64,000 nucleotides of DNA from Pirellulales bacterium (GTDB lineage Bacteria; Planctomycetota; Planctomycetia; Pirellulales; JADZDJ01), in the NCBI GenBank assembly GCA_035656635.1, contig DASRSD010000073.1, positions 34,374 to 98,373 on the forward strand, written 5' to 3'. Below, in pieces: positions 54,154 through 62,412 of this stretch. The first letter of the stretch is position 1, and the number at the start of each line of letters is the position of its first letter. A program made the translations under genes and the position numbers. The notes under the pieces are model-generated. The model worked only from the letters and a program-made list of their open reading frames with translations, ran no database searches and was not told where the DNA came from.

Positions 54154-54666
54154 TTACTTGGACGAGATCTGTTCAATGGCTTGTTTAGCCAACCGTGCAA
54201 GGCGCGCATCCGGATCGGTGGCTAATTTTTGCAGCGCGCCCAGTGCAGCAGTCGCCCCTGGACCGATTTTGCCCAAGGCCCACGCTGCCTGCTCGCGCAC
54301 AGTGGTTTCGGGATGCGATTGCAAGGCCGTCACAATTTGGGGAACACACGCAGCGGCATCGGTTTGCAATCTCCCCAATAGCATTGCGGCCCAATATGCC
54401 ACATCTAAGTGCGGATCGGCCAAAAGCTTGCCCAACGCTGAAGCATCGCCGGCGGCGGGCGGGCCAAGCGATTCCAGCGCCTCGGAAGCCCATTGCCGGA
54501 CCGATTCTTCTGAATCGGTAGTTGCCCGCACCAGCGGCACAGCCGCCGGCTGCGCGGCCTCTTCCAGATGCGCAAGCTGCTCGGCCGCGGCTGTCCGAAC
54601 ACTGGCCTCGCTAGATTTCAGCTTTTCCACAGCCTGGGAAACGTCCATGGGTTTTTTGGCTGCCAC
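54154..54666 (-). CDS. HEAT-repeat protein
   Basis: A 170-residue soluble protein made of about four HEAT/armadillo-like helical repeats (AVEKLKSSEASVRTAAAEQLAHL, LVRATTDSEESVRQWASEAL, LLADPHLDVAYWAAMLLGRL, ALQSHPETTVREQAAWALGKIG). These resemble PBS-lyase HEAT-like repeats. They usually bind proteins. It begins 41 nt after the stop of the degenerate protease gene and so is probably the last gene of the protease operon. Confidence 0.8.
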   Translation of the reverse strand: MAAKKPMDVSQAVEKLKSSEASVRTAAAEQLAHLEEAAQPAAVPLVRATTDSEESVRQWASEALESLGPPAAGDASALGKLLADPHLDVAYWAAMLLGRLQTDAAACVPQIVTALQSHPETTVREQAAWALGKIGPGATAALGALQKLATDPDARLARLAKQAIEQISSK

Positions 54667-54707
54667 CTAGGCAGCCCATTAATCGGCACGGTTACACAGC
54701 TGCCGGC

Positions 54708-56909
54708 TCACGAACGATCTAACGTGTCAATCCAGCGCACCAATTCAGCCCATTGGTCGGCAGTAAGCGGCCGGGTGGTTTCTCCTTCGTTGAGTTCCGT
54801 CACTGGGAGTTTGGCATCGCGCAGCCGCTTAATGCCGGCGGCTACCGCGGGCGATGCTTTTTTTGCAGTCGTGGTAAACACAGCCAGCCGTTGCACCGGA
54901 TCGTTTTCGGGCGGACGCATGCCTGGCGGCATGGCGACGTTAAGAGCCGCAACGCCCCGAATTAAATCCCGATTGAGGCTAGCCAGCAAATACGCCATGC
55001 CACCCCCTGCTTCTTCCCCGATCACCACAATTCGCGTGCGATCGATGTTGTATTTCTGCAGCAGGTCGTCCATGGCCTTGCGAATGAATTCCAATTCGGT
55101 GCGCTGCCAGCGGGCAGCCTCAGCGCTTTTGGGGGCTAACCAAATTAAATCATTTGCTTCGCAAATGGGCTTCCATTTAGCGATTAATTCGTCAGCTTTG
55201 AACCCGCCAGCCGGATGCAACCACACTACCAAACCATGCGTTACGTGCGAGTTATAGGTGGTGGGAACATAGGCCAAGGCATTGCTAGGAGCTTCTGGAA
55301 TTTTGATTTCGATTTTTCCCGTTGCTGGCAGATTGGAGTCTGGTAGAGGGTTGGGCTCATGCGATGGCGCTAATTTTTCGGGTACATCTTCGGGCAACGT
55401 GGTCAGTTTAGCTTCGACGGTTTGGTGATGGCCGTCGCGGTTTATTTCCACTTTTACTGGCTGAAGCGGCTCCAAGCCGGCAATGAGTTCCTGCAATTGC
55501 ATGCGATCTCTAATGGCTTCGCCATTGAGCAACAAGAGACGATCGCCCGGCACGATTCCCGCTCTGGCTGCCGGGCTATCGGCGTATACTTGCCGCACAA
55601 CAACGCCGGGTTGCCACGCAGTATTTTGATTGCCGGCAGAAATATCGTTTGTTTTTTTGTCGTCGTTCTTTTTTTCTGCAGCGGGCTTGTCTTTGTCAGC
55701 AATAGTGTCGCTCGTTTTCGGTCCGTCGGATTTAATTTCACGGCACGGAAGAATTCCCAAAAACGGATGAATGTAAATCGGCAGTTTGGCAATCAATTCT
55801 GCGGAGCGTTCCAACCGATCGTCTCCTCGCAGAGCCACTACCATGACTTTTTCTCCGGCGTATAGCGGCCCCAACTGGTGACGCAGCTCCGAGGCACTAT
55901 TCACCTTTACACCGTTGATTTCTGCAATGCGATCCCCTGCTTTCAGTCCTGCGACAGCAGCTGGCGATTTCGGATGACTGGCAGCAATAATGGGCGGATC
56001 GGCATACGGATCGCCCGGCTTCAGGCTCACGCCTAGCAAGCCCGGGTTCAAATCTTCGCCTTTCTTCAACCGATCAAGTACCCGATTAATTTGCTCCAAT
56101 GGCACGGCAAAGCCAATGCCCGAGTCGTACCACTCAACGCCAGCCACTTCGCTGGTTTCCGGTGGTGACATGGGAACCAATACACCAAGCACGTGGCCTT
56201 GCAAATCGATGAGCGGTCCACCATAATTAGCGGGGGAGATTTTGGCGTCGGTTTGAATTGCTCGCCCCCACACGCGGTTCACGGCACTAATAATGCCCAC
56301 CGACATGTTCGGTTGATTGGCATCGAACGTGCGTCCGACGGCAATCGCCCATTGGCCTACGGACATTTCTGCCCCAGGCGCCGCCACGGGTACTGGAAGC
56401 TGTTTTTTCGCATCCAAGCCGGCAGTGGAAACTTTCAAAAGCACCAGCATACGGCTATGGTCATGGGCCACCACTTGTGCCGGCAATCGAGTGCCATCGG
56501 CTAAATCGACCAGCATTTGGGCCGGCTGTTGTACAAAATTGAACGCGCTGGAAATAATGTAACCATCGGAGGAAACAATCAGTCCCGTCGTCGGCCCAGT
56601 CCCTACCAATAAATTGCCGATAGTTTCCAAGCCGCCCAATGTTTCGATGCGCACCACGCTGGGGGCAATTCGCTGCACAACGGCTTTCATAGCCGCCTCC
56701 TCGCGCAGAGCTAAATCATCGTCGGCAACAACGACCGCAGGCAGCAGATGAAAGATGAATAGCAACAACAGAAAAACAGCCAGCGCGAGCTGCGACTTGC
56801 GGAGTTTCCTATTAACTGCCTGCAGCAGCCAGGAAGTCAGAGCCCTTTGCGAGCAATTGAGCTTTGGTAAGGAGACCACGCACTTCGTCATGCGGTTGCC
56901 GTTCGCCAT
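54708..56909 (-). CDS. HtrA-like protein lacking the catalytic triad, fused to an alpha/beta-hydrolase-like domain
   Basis: A 733-residue exported protein (hydrophobic segment about 40-61). Residues about 75-255 align with the trypsin-like HtrA domain, but every catalytic position is changed: the His site is Phe123 (GYIISSAFNFV), the Asp site Met154 (DHSRMLVLLKV) and the Ser site Tyr229 (SPANYGGPL). Two PDZ domains follow (about 280-370 and 430-510; GLKAGDRIAEINGVKV, GIVPGDRLLLLNG). The C-terminal 190 residues look like a poly-alpha/beta-hydrolase (HGLVVWLHPAGG), with the nucleophile elbow changed to GEEAG (Glu near 633). It is probably a binding scaffold. It lies 3 nt downstream of another degenerate paralogue. 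Confidence 0.82.
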   Translation of the reverse strand: MANGNRMTKCVVSLPKLNCSQRALTSWLLQAVNRKLRKSQLALAVFLLLLFIFHLLPAVVVADDDLALREEAAMKAVVQRIAPSVVRIETLGGLETIGNLLVGTGPTTGLIVSSDGYIISSAFNFVQQPAQMLVDLADGTRLPAQVVAHDHSRMLVLLKVSTAGLDAKKQLPVPVAAPGAEMSVGQWAIAVGRTFDANQPNMSVGIISAVNRVWGRAIQTDAKISPANYGGPLIDLQGHVLGVLVPMSPPETSEVAGVEWYDSGIGFAVPLEQINRVLDRLKKGEDLNPGLLGVSLKPGDPYADPPIIAASHPKSPAAVAGLKAGDRIAEINGVKVNSASELRHQLGPLYAGEKVMVVALRGDDRLERSAELIAKLPIYIHPFLGILPCREIKSDGPKTSDTIADKDKPAAEKKNDDKKTNDISAGNQNTAWQPGVVVRQVYADSPAARAGIVPGDRLLLLNGEAIRDRMQLQELIAGLEPLQPVKVEINRDGHHQTVEAKLTTLPEDVPEKLAPSHEPNPLPDSNLPATGKIEIKIPEAPSNALAYVPTTYNSHVTHGLVVWLHPAGGFKADELIAKWKPICEANDLIWLAPKSAEAARWQRTELEFIRKAMDDLLQKYNIDRTRIVVIGEEAGGGMAYLLASLNRDLIRGVAALNVAMPPGMRPPENDPVQRLAVFTTTAKKASPAVAAGIKRLRDAKLPVTELNEGETTRPLTADQWAELVRWIDTLDRS

Positions 56910-56912
56910 GGG

Positions 56913-57992
56913 TTATTTGTCACTAGCCTTCAACGTCACTTCAATCAACTCGCCCGCGCGAAGCAGCGTGAAATGTACATCGGCATCGGGATCAAGCCGT
57001 CTCAGTTCGGTCACCAGCGCATTACATGATTGAATCAATTGGTCGTCGACAAAAACAACCAAATCGTCGGTGCGAATGCCCGCCTGGGTGGCCCGAGAAT
57101 CGGCCCGCACCGAATCAATAAATGGCGGCGTCCGCTCCAGCACGTTTGGCACAAGCACCAAGCCCAAATCAGCTAGGGTAAGACCTTTGTTGGGAGCCGT
57201 TGCCGGACGGGAAGCCACCGTTCGAGCCTGTCCCGACTCAATGGCCTCTATGGCCGGCAGCAGTTCATTCGCCGGCAAAGCATAGTTTAGCCAAATATTG
57301 TTACGCGAATTACGTAATTGTTTGCCCAACAGCCCCAGCAACTTTCCTTGCGAATCGGTCAGCGCGCCGCCAGCGGCGCCGGGATTGTTCGTCATAGCGT
57401 CGAGCACATAGACGGTCCCTTTATACGCGGTTTCGTATGCCCCGCGCCGGGCTGTCAATGTCGTCACCGCAACAATAGAGCCATGCAGTACGCTGACCGG
57501 TTCATCACCGGTGGCCACTCCGAATACATTGCTAAAGGCCAACACCCGAGTGCCTTCTACTCCCGGAAGGGCCTGTTGCAAATCAAAATGGGGCAAATCG
57601 GCGGTGTCGACTTTGAGCACCGCAATTTCCAAACGTGGATCGGCCCCGATCAGTTTTCCCTCTAATCTGCGGCCATCGTCTAGCGTTATGGTAATCGTGT
57701 CGGAATCGAGCACGTGGCTGAACACAGTCAGCACGTACCCATCGGCAGAAATCAAAAAGCCAGATTGATATGATTCCAATTGCCGCAGCCCGCCGGCGCC
57801 GTAAATTTTTACAGTTTTATGTTGTGCGTCGCGGACAATATCCGTGGTTTTTGAAGCATAAGCGGATGATGGGACCAGCGGCGCAATGACCAGCAGTGCG
57901 GCCAGCAACTTTACCGACGAACTGCCCGCCTGCAGAAATCGCGCGGAGTAACTGTTTCTGCGGGCGGTTTGAGTCCCGTTCGTTGGACACAT
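56913..57992 (-). CDS. HtrA-like pseudoprotease with PDZ domain
   Basis: A 359-residue exported protein; the ATG at 57992 shares one base with the stop of the active protease (TAATG), and replaces the longer frame start 58067. Export segment LLAALLVIAPLVPSSAYA. The trypsin-like domain keeps the His (His93 in FSHVLDSD), has Glu122 in place of Asp (RLEIAVLKV), and Ala207 in place of Ser (NPGAAGGAL). A C-terminal PDZ domain spans about 265-355 (GIRTDDLVVFVDDQLI). Without serine it cannot be a serine protease. It probably partners the intact protease encoded just upstream. Confidence 0.82.
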   Translation of the reverse strand: MCPTNGTQTARRNSYSARFLQAGSSSVKLLAALLVIAPLVPSSAYASKTTDIVRDAQHKTVKIYGAGGLRQLESYQSGFLISADGYVLTVFSHVLDSDTITITLDDGRRLEGKLIGADPRLEIAVLKVDTADLPHFDLQQALPGVEGTRVLAFSNVFGVATGDEPVSVLHGSIVAVTTLTARRGAYETAYKGTVYVLDAMTNNPGAAGGALTDSQGKLLGLLGKQLRNSRNNIWLNYALPANELLPAIEAIESGQARTVASRPATAPNKGLTLADLGLVLVPNVLERTPPFIDSVRADSRATQAGIRTDDLVVFVDDQLIQSCNALVTELRRLDPDADVHFTLLRAGELIEVTLKASDK

Positions 57993-59947
57993 TATCGTGT
58001 TTTCTCCGCTGCTTTTTCCAAATCGAACTTGCTGAATACAAATACACCAAACATAACTTCGCCGCAACGCACTTCCATTCGGTGTGGCAACAGCCTTCCT
58101 TGCTCCTCACGATACTCGCCAAAATACACTTCGCACGGATCGGCATCATCGTCCGAATACATCTCCATGCCCAACAGCGTGCCGTCTGCCGGGTCGCAAT
58201 AGAACCGAGTATCGACTCCTTCGCCAATGGCTACAAGCACATCACACAAGCCATTATGACCTGGCAGTGGCGATAAACCTTCATAGATTACCTGGCCATA
58301 TTTACCCGGCCCGCCGATCAGCAACTTGCGCCATAAATGTAGCGCGGCCAACAAGCCGCCGCTGCCCGGCGGATTCAAAATGGCCGGATTGGCACCGGCA
58401 TCGATTCCATCGGCCAGCGTTATTTTCGACGGCGGCGGCGTGGGTAAATCAATATCGCACTCCGTATCTGTTAAACGAATAGTAATAGCCCCCGTGGGCA
58501 TGGGCTGCTCTATTGTAGCCGGCGGACCAAACACGGGTCCGGCAGAAATTTGCGGCCCATTAATCGTCCACACTCCGGTGGCTTGCCTGAAATCGCCATG
58601 GGCAATGAGCGCTTTCCAAACCCGTTGCGTGTTTTCGCGGTTGAAGTAGAAATTGGCATAGCCCGTGCGGTCTTCAAATTGTCTTTTCAATTCGTCCGGC
58701 ACGGGCGTGTGGACAGCCTGTTCCAATTCTGGACTGGGATTTTCGGGTTTGGGCTGACCACCTGGTTCTTCTCCGGGTTTGGGTTGCTCGCCGGGCTTGG
58801 GCTGCTCGCCCGGGCGCGGTGAATTGCCGGGGCGGCGCTCTCGCGGTTGGCCGGGATTAGGCTGTGGTTCCAGTTCGCGATCAGCTTCAATTTTCGCCAG
58901 CAATTCTGCTTCTGTATGCATGCCCATTAGGCGCACGTAGGTATCGGTATTTTTACCCTCACGGCGATAAGTGAGCGCCACACGCCAGCCCTTGGGAAAA
59001 ATACCCAGCACATCTTTGAGCGCGTTCACGCTATGAATGGGACGTCCGGCAAACGACACAATTTCATCGTCATAGCGCAGTCCGTGGCGATAGGCATCGC
59101 TATGTTCTAGAATATCGCTGACCAGCACACGCCCATCCTCCGAAGTGGACACCCGTGCCCCTAGCGTGGCATGATCGACAATGCGGCCCGATTTCAAATC
59201 GCCTAAAAAGTTTTTGATTTGATTGATCGAAATGGCGTAACCCACACCCACATTCACCCGGCCGCGCTTTTCAAACGAGCCGCGCCCGTTAATGCCGATC
59301 AACCGCCCTTGGGCATCAAATAGCGGACCGCCAGAATTGCCCGGATTGATCGCGGCGTCGACTTGCAAACAATCAGAATATTCCAACAACGTACCGGAAG
59401 GATACTGATAGCGATGCACGCCTGACACAACGCCGTACGCCACGCTAGGATGAAAATCAGTCGCCAGCAAAAAGGGATTGCCCATGGTGAAGCACCAATC
59501 GCCGGCTTGTACTTCGTCGCTGTCGGTCAACTCGGCAGCGGGAAAATCATCGCGGCCATACAGTTTGATGAGCCCGACATCTCCCACAGGATCGAGCCCT
59601 ACGATGACGGCATCGTACAGCTTGCCATCAGGCATGCCGCACTTCATAAACGAGCCGCATGGCCGAGCCACGTGAAAGTTGGTCAGCGCGTAACCGTCAG
59701 GCGAAATTACCACGCCAGAGCCGCCCCCCTGCCCTCCGGGGATAAAAATCGCGAGTACCGACGGCATGGCTTTGGCCACCGCGGCAATTCGAGATTGCTC
59801 CGCATGAGCCACAGCCGGATCTATTTTGAGCGGCTCCTCCTCGGCGGCAACCGAATGCACCGTGCTCAAGGCCAGCAACAGTACAATGGCCACCCAAATT
59901 CGATGAGGGAACTTGGAAACTTTCGAATTTGGAAGCAGGAATTTCAT
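57992..59947 (-). CDS. HtrA/Deg-type serine protease with long proline-rich linker
   Basis: A 651-residue exported protein (signal IWVAIVLLLALSTVHSVAA). The triad is intact: His92 in LTNFHV, Asp123 in DPVGDVGLIKL and Ser205 in NPGNSGGPLF. A PDZ domain follows (about 255-345; HGLRYDDEIVSFAGRPI). Residues about 370-415 form repeats of GEQPKPGEQPKP. The C-terminal 230 residues are a beta-rich domain (FEDRTGYANFYFNRENTQ, DTRFYCDPADGTLLGMEM) that looks planctomycete-specific. It cuts or refolds damaged exported proteins. The gene overlaps the NPCBM gene upstream (4 nt) and the pseudoprotease downstream (1 nt), so all are cotranslated. Confidence 0.88.
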   Translation of the reverse strand: MKFLLPNSKVSKFPHRIWVAIVLLLALSTVHSVAAEEEPLKIDPAVAHAEQSRIAAVAKAMPSVLAIFIPGGQGGGSGVVISPDGYALTNFHVARPCGSFMKCGMPDGKLYDAVIVGLDPVGDVGLIKLYGRDDFPAAELTDSDEVQAGDWCFTMGNPFLLATDFHPSVAYGVVSGVHRYQYPSGTLLEYSDCLQVDAAINPGNSGGPLFDAQGRLIGINGRGSFEKRGRVNVGVGYAISINQIKNFLGDLKSGRIVDHATLGARVSTSEDGRVLVSDILEHSDAYRHGLRYDDEIVSFAGRPIHSVNALKDVLGIFPKGWRVALTYRREGKNTDTYVRLMGMHTEAELLAKIEADRELEPQPNPGQPRERRPGNSPRPGEQPKPGEQPKPGEEPGGQPKPENPSPELEQAVHTPVPDELKRQFEDRTGYANFYFNRENTQRVWKALIAHGDFRQATGVWTINGPQISAGPVFGPPATIEQPMPTGAITIRLTDTECDIDLPTPPPSKITLADGIDAGANPAILNPPGSGGLLAALHLWRKLLIGGPGKYGQVIYEGLSPLPGHNGLCDVLVAIGEGVDTRFYCDPADGTLLGMEMYSDDDADPCEVYFGEYREEQGRLLPHRMEVRCGEVMFGVFVFSKFDLEKAAEKTR

Positions 59948-61161
59948 TTCAACATCCTTGCGTCTACCAGATCGAGGAAATCACCGGCGTCAAAATGATC
60001 GCCGTAGTCAACCAAAATTGACAACCGTTTAGCCCCGGCGACGTTCAATTCCAAATCGACTGGCGCGTCTTTACCGGTGAGGACCTGATCGAACAATTGG
60101 TTTCCGTCGGCGGAGATTTGCAACCGCACGTTGCCGGCTTCGCGCACGCTGTCGTCAATACCGGCCGTGGCTTTGAATTGTTTCATGCCCGCCGGAACGC
60201 GGTATTCCAGCGCGGTACGGCTATAGAGCGCCAGGCCCTTGCTGCAAGTTTTTCCTTCCAAGCGGAGGGGCTGATGCTCCCGGCCTTCGTCGCGCCGCGG
60301 GGCATAGTATTGCGCCATTGCAGGAGCGGCGCTCCCGAAATCTAAATATGGCGTCCACTGTGTCGATTCCGGCTCCAAATCACTGAGATAGGTAATTTTT
60401 CCGGCAGAAAAATCGAGCCGGGCAACTTGCTCCCAAGGCAAGAAGTAAAAATCGTCACCGCAAAGAGTGGTAACTTCTAGTCGACCGTACGGATATGTGC
60501 TGTTGGGGGAAACATACGACACGTCTTTGGCTCTTAAACGCCAACCCGTTGTTGTCTCGACCACACAAAGTGGTTCCGACAGCTTGTCGGTAACTTTGTG
60601 GTAGTAAATTATCCCGTCGATTTTGGAACGGTTAACAGGGTATTCGACTCCGTCGGCTTTGAAGACGGCGTAATTATCTTTGATGCTAACGATACTGCCT
60701 TCCATAAAATCGATTTGATCTCTCTTTCGCACGACCAATAAATCGCCCGTCGCGTTGGCGCCGGCATCTTTGGGCCAGGCAGGCGAAGCGGGATCATCAG
60801 GACGAAAAAAACGAACGCTGCGAATACTCGAAGCAGGAATTTTTCCGGTACTGTTGTATCCCAACGTGACCGAATCGCCTTCGGTCGCAAAATCGACGGC
60901 GGTTAGCTTGGAGCCATCGATGAGTTCGATCCAGGCCGATGGCTGCTCATCAGAACTTCTGGCCAAAAGCTTTTGTTGGGGCGATAGGTCTAACATTTGA
61001 CTGGCGGAGAATGTTGCCTTACTGTCAGCGGTTTTTAGCGTGATCTCTTTGCTGGAAAGATCTTCCAGGCTGCCCTGGGTGACTGTGCCGTCCACCGTGC
61101 TGACTTGCACTTGTGGCAATCCAGCAGCGAGCGCGGCCATTAACAGAACGGAACCAAACAT
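59944..61161 (-). CDS. Secreted NPCBM-like protein
   Basis: A 405-residue exported protein with a short signal peptide (SVLLMAALAAGLPQVQ). The first part carries two small beta domains of the type TVDGTVTQGSLEDLSSKEITLK and IELIDGSKLTAVDF, seen in many planctomycete proteins. The C-terminal 145 residues match the NPCBM/NEW2 fold (GLALYSRTALEYRVPAGMKQFKATAGIDD, RLQISADGNQLFDQVL, GDHFDAGDFLDLVDARM). NPCBM domains may bind carbohydrate. The stop overlaps the protease start by 4 nt (ATGA), so the two are translationally coupled. Confidence 0.8.
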   Translation of the reverse strand: MFGSVLLMAALAAGLPQVQVSTVDGTVTQGSLEDLSSKEITLKTADSKATFSASQMLDLSPQQKLLARSSDEQPSAWIELIDGSKLTAVDFATEGDSVTLGYNSTGKIPASSIRSVRFFRPDDPASPAWPKDAGANATGDLLVVRKRDQIDFMEGSIVSIKDNYAVFKADGVEYPVNRSKIDGIIYYHKVTDKLSEPLCVVETTTGWRLRAKDVSYVSPNSTYPYGRLEVTTLCGDDFYFLPWEQVARLDFSAGKITYLSDLEPESTQWTPYLDFGSAAPAMAQYYAPRRDEGREHQPLRLEGKTCSKGLALYSRTALEYRVPAGMKQFKATAGIDDSVREAGNVRLQISADGNQLFDQVLTGKDAPVDLELNVAGAKRLSILVDYGDHFDAGDFLDLVDARMLK

Positions 61162-61209
61162 TAATACTGAATCCTTTCAAAATCCAAACGGCAATAATCT
61201 ATCTCTATT

Positions 61210-62412
61210 CTACTTCTGATTCTGGTCTTCGTCCTCGGAGGCCAGCTTGCGGAAGTATTGTTCGATGACGTCGCGGTAATGAGAAGGAAAATCTTTGCTA
61301 ATTTGCTGCATGGCTTCTTCGCGCTCTTTTGGAGGCAAATCACCCCAGCCACTGTGGTTGCCAATGTTTTTATTCTTCACTTCCCCGGGCCCTTGACCAC
61401 GGGCAAGACGGCTATCGGAGGCCGGATTGCGCGAACGAATGCCTTGCGGGTTGCCCTGTTCGCCGGGCTGGCCAGGTTGGTCTTGTTCTTGCCCTTGTTC
61501 TCGGCCATTGCTGTTGCTGCTGTTCATATTGTTGGCCATGTCTTCCAATTCTTTGATCAGCTTGTCGAGCGAATCGATGATGCCATCTTCCTCGCCCCGC
61601 ACCTTTTTGCCGGCATTTCCGAAATCGAGTCGGCGGGTAACATCGTTCATCCGCCGCGAAATGTGATCCAGCGATTCGTTTTCCAGGCCTGATAAATCGG
61701 CCTGCATGAGTTCGGCCACTTCAGCATAGCGGCGGGGAATGGTTTTCCGCTGTTCCAGTAACTGAGCAATGGTTTTTAATCCCTCGTCTTTGTGCAGCAT
61801 CCAGTGGTTGCACACGCTTTGATAAAACAGCAATGCAGCGGGGTCGACCACATCAGTGGGCTGCAAGCCCTTTAATTGTTCAAAGCCTTCATCGTAAAAG
61901 CGTTCCTGCGTGAGCCATTGCCCCAACCACAGCCGCAAATTATTGCGGACAAAGGTTGGCATTTTTTCGTCAACCAACCAGGAGAATTGGGGCGGCTTAC
62001 CGTTACTGGAAGACTGGGAGCAAATGTCGGCCAATTGTTTGGCGTTCGGGTCGACCAGCGCCAGGGTGGCCACCACCCGCTGGAGTATTTGCGGGACTGG
62101 TGAGACAGCCTCGCCGGTTTTGGTGGCTTCGCTGGCTGGCCCTGCCGGCCAAAGCGCGCCCGCCTGCTTACGGAGCGATTCGTTTGCCCGGCTTTCTTTT
62201 AACCAAGCCAAAACCTGATTACGCACTTCGGTTTCTGTGGGCGCTTTCCACGTGGGTTCACGCCCAAATTCATCTTCCAGCGCTACCTGTGCCGATGCGC
62301 TGGATGCCAAAGCCCCCTGGCCGATTAACAACGCTCCCAGCGCGGCGGCCATAAGTACACCTGGCCCACCCGTGCGCGGAACTAATTTTATTGCGGTTCG
62401 ATTGTGCATCAT
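61210..62412 (-). CDS. Secreted helical protein with Gln/Gly-rich region
   Basis: A 400-residue exported protein (signal GVLMAAALGALLIGQGALASSASA). A helical domain (about 50-290) includes LRLWLGQWLTQERFYDEGFEQL and SLDHISRRMNDVTRRLDFG. A disordered stretch rich in Gln, Gly, Pro and Glu (about 300-355; GREQGQEQDQPGQPGEQG) is followed by a conserved end GWGDLPPKEREEAMQQISKDFPSHYRDVIEQYFRKLA-type helix. I know this end from planctomycete proteins encoded near von Willebrand/BatA-like operons, but no function. The start overlaps the previous gene's stop by 4 nt. Confidence 0.72.
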   Translation of the reverse strand: MMHNRTAIKLVPRTGGPGVLMAAALGALLIGQGALASSASAQVALEDEFGREPTWKAPTETEVRNQVLAWLKESRANESLRKQAGALWPAGPASEATKTGEAVSPVPQILQRVVATLALVDPNAKQLADICSQSSSNGKPPQFSWLVDEKMPTFVRNNLRLWLGQWLTQERFYDEGFEQLKGLQPTDVVDPAALLFYQSVCNHWMLHKDEGLKTIAQLLEQRKTIPRRYAEVAELMQADLSGLENESLDHISRRMNDVTRRLDFGNAGKKVRGEEDGIIDSLDKLIKELEDMANNMNSSNSNGREQGQEQDQPGQPGEQGNPQGIRSRNPASDSRLARGQGPGEVKNKNIGNHSGWGDLPPKEREEAMQQISKDFPSHYRDVIEQYFRKLASEDEDQNQK

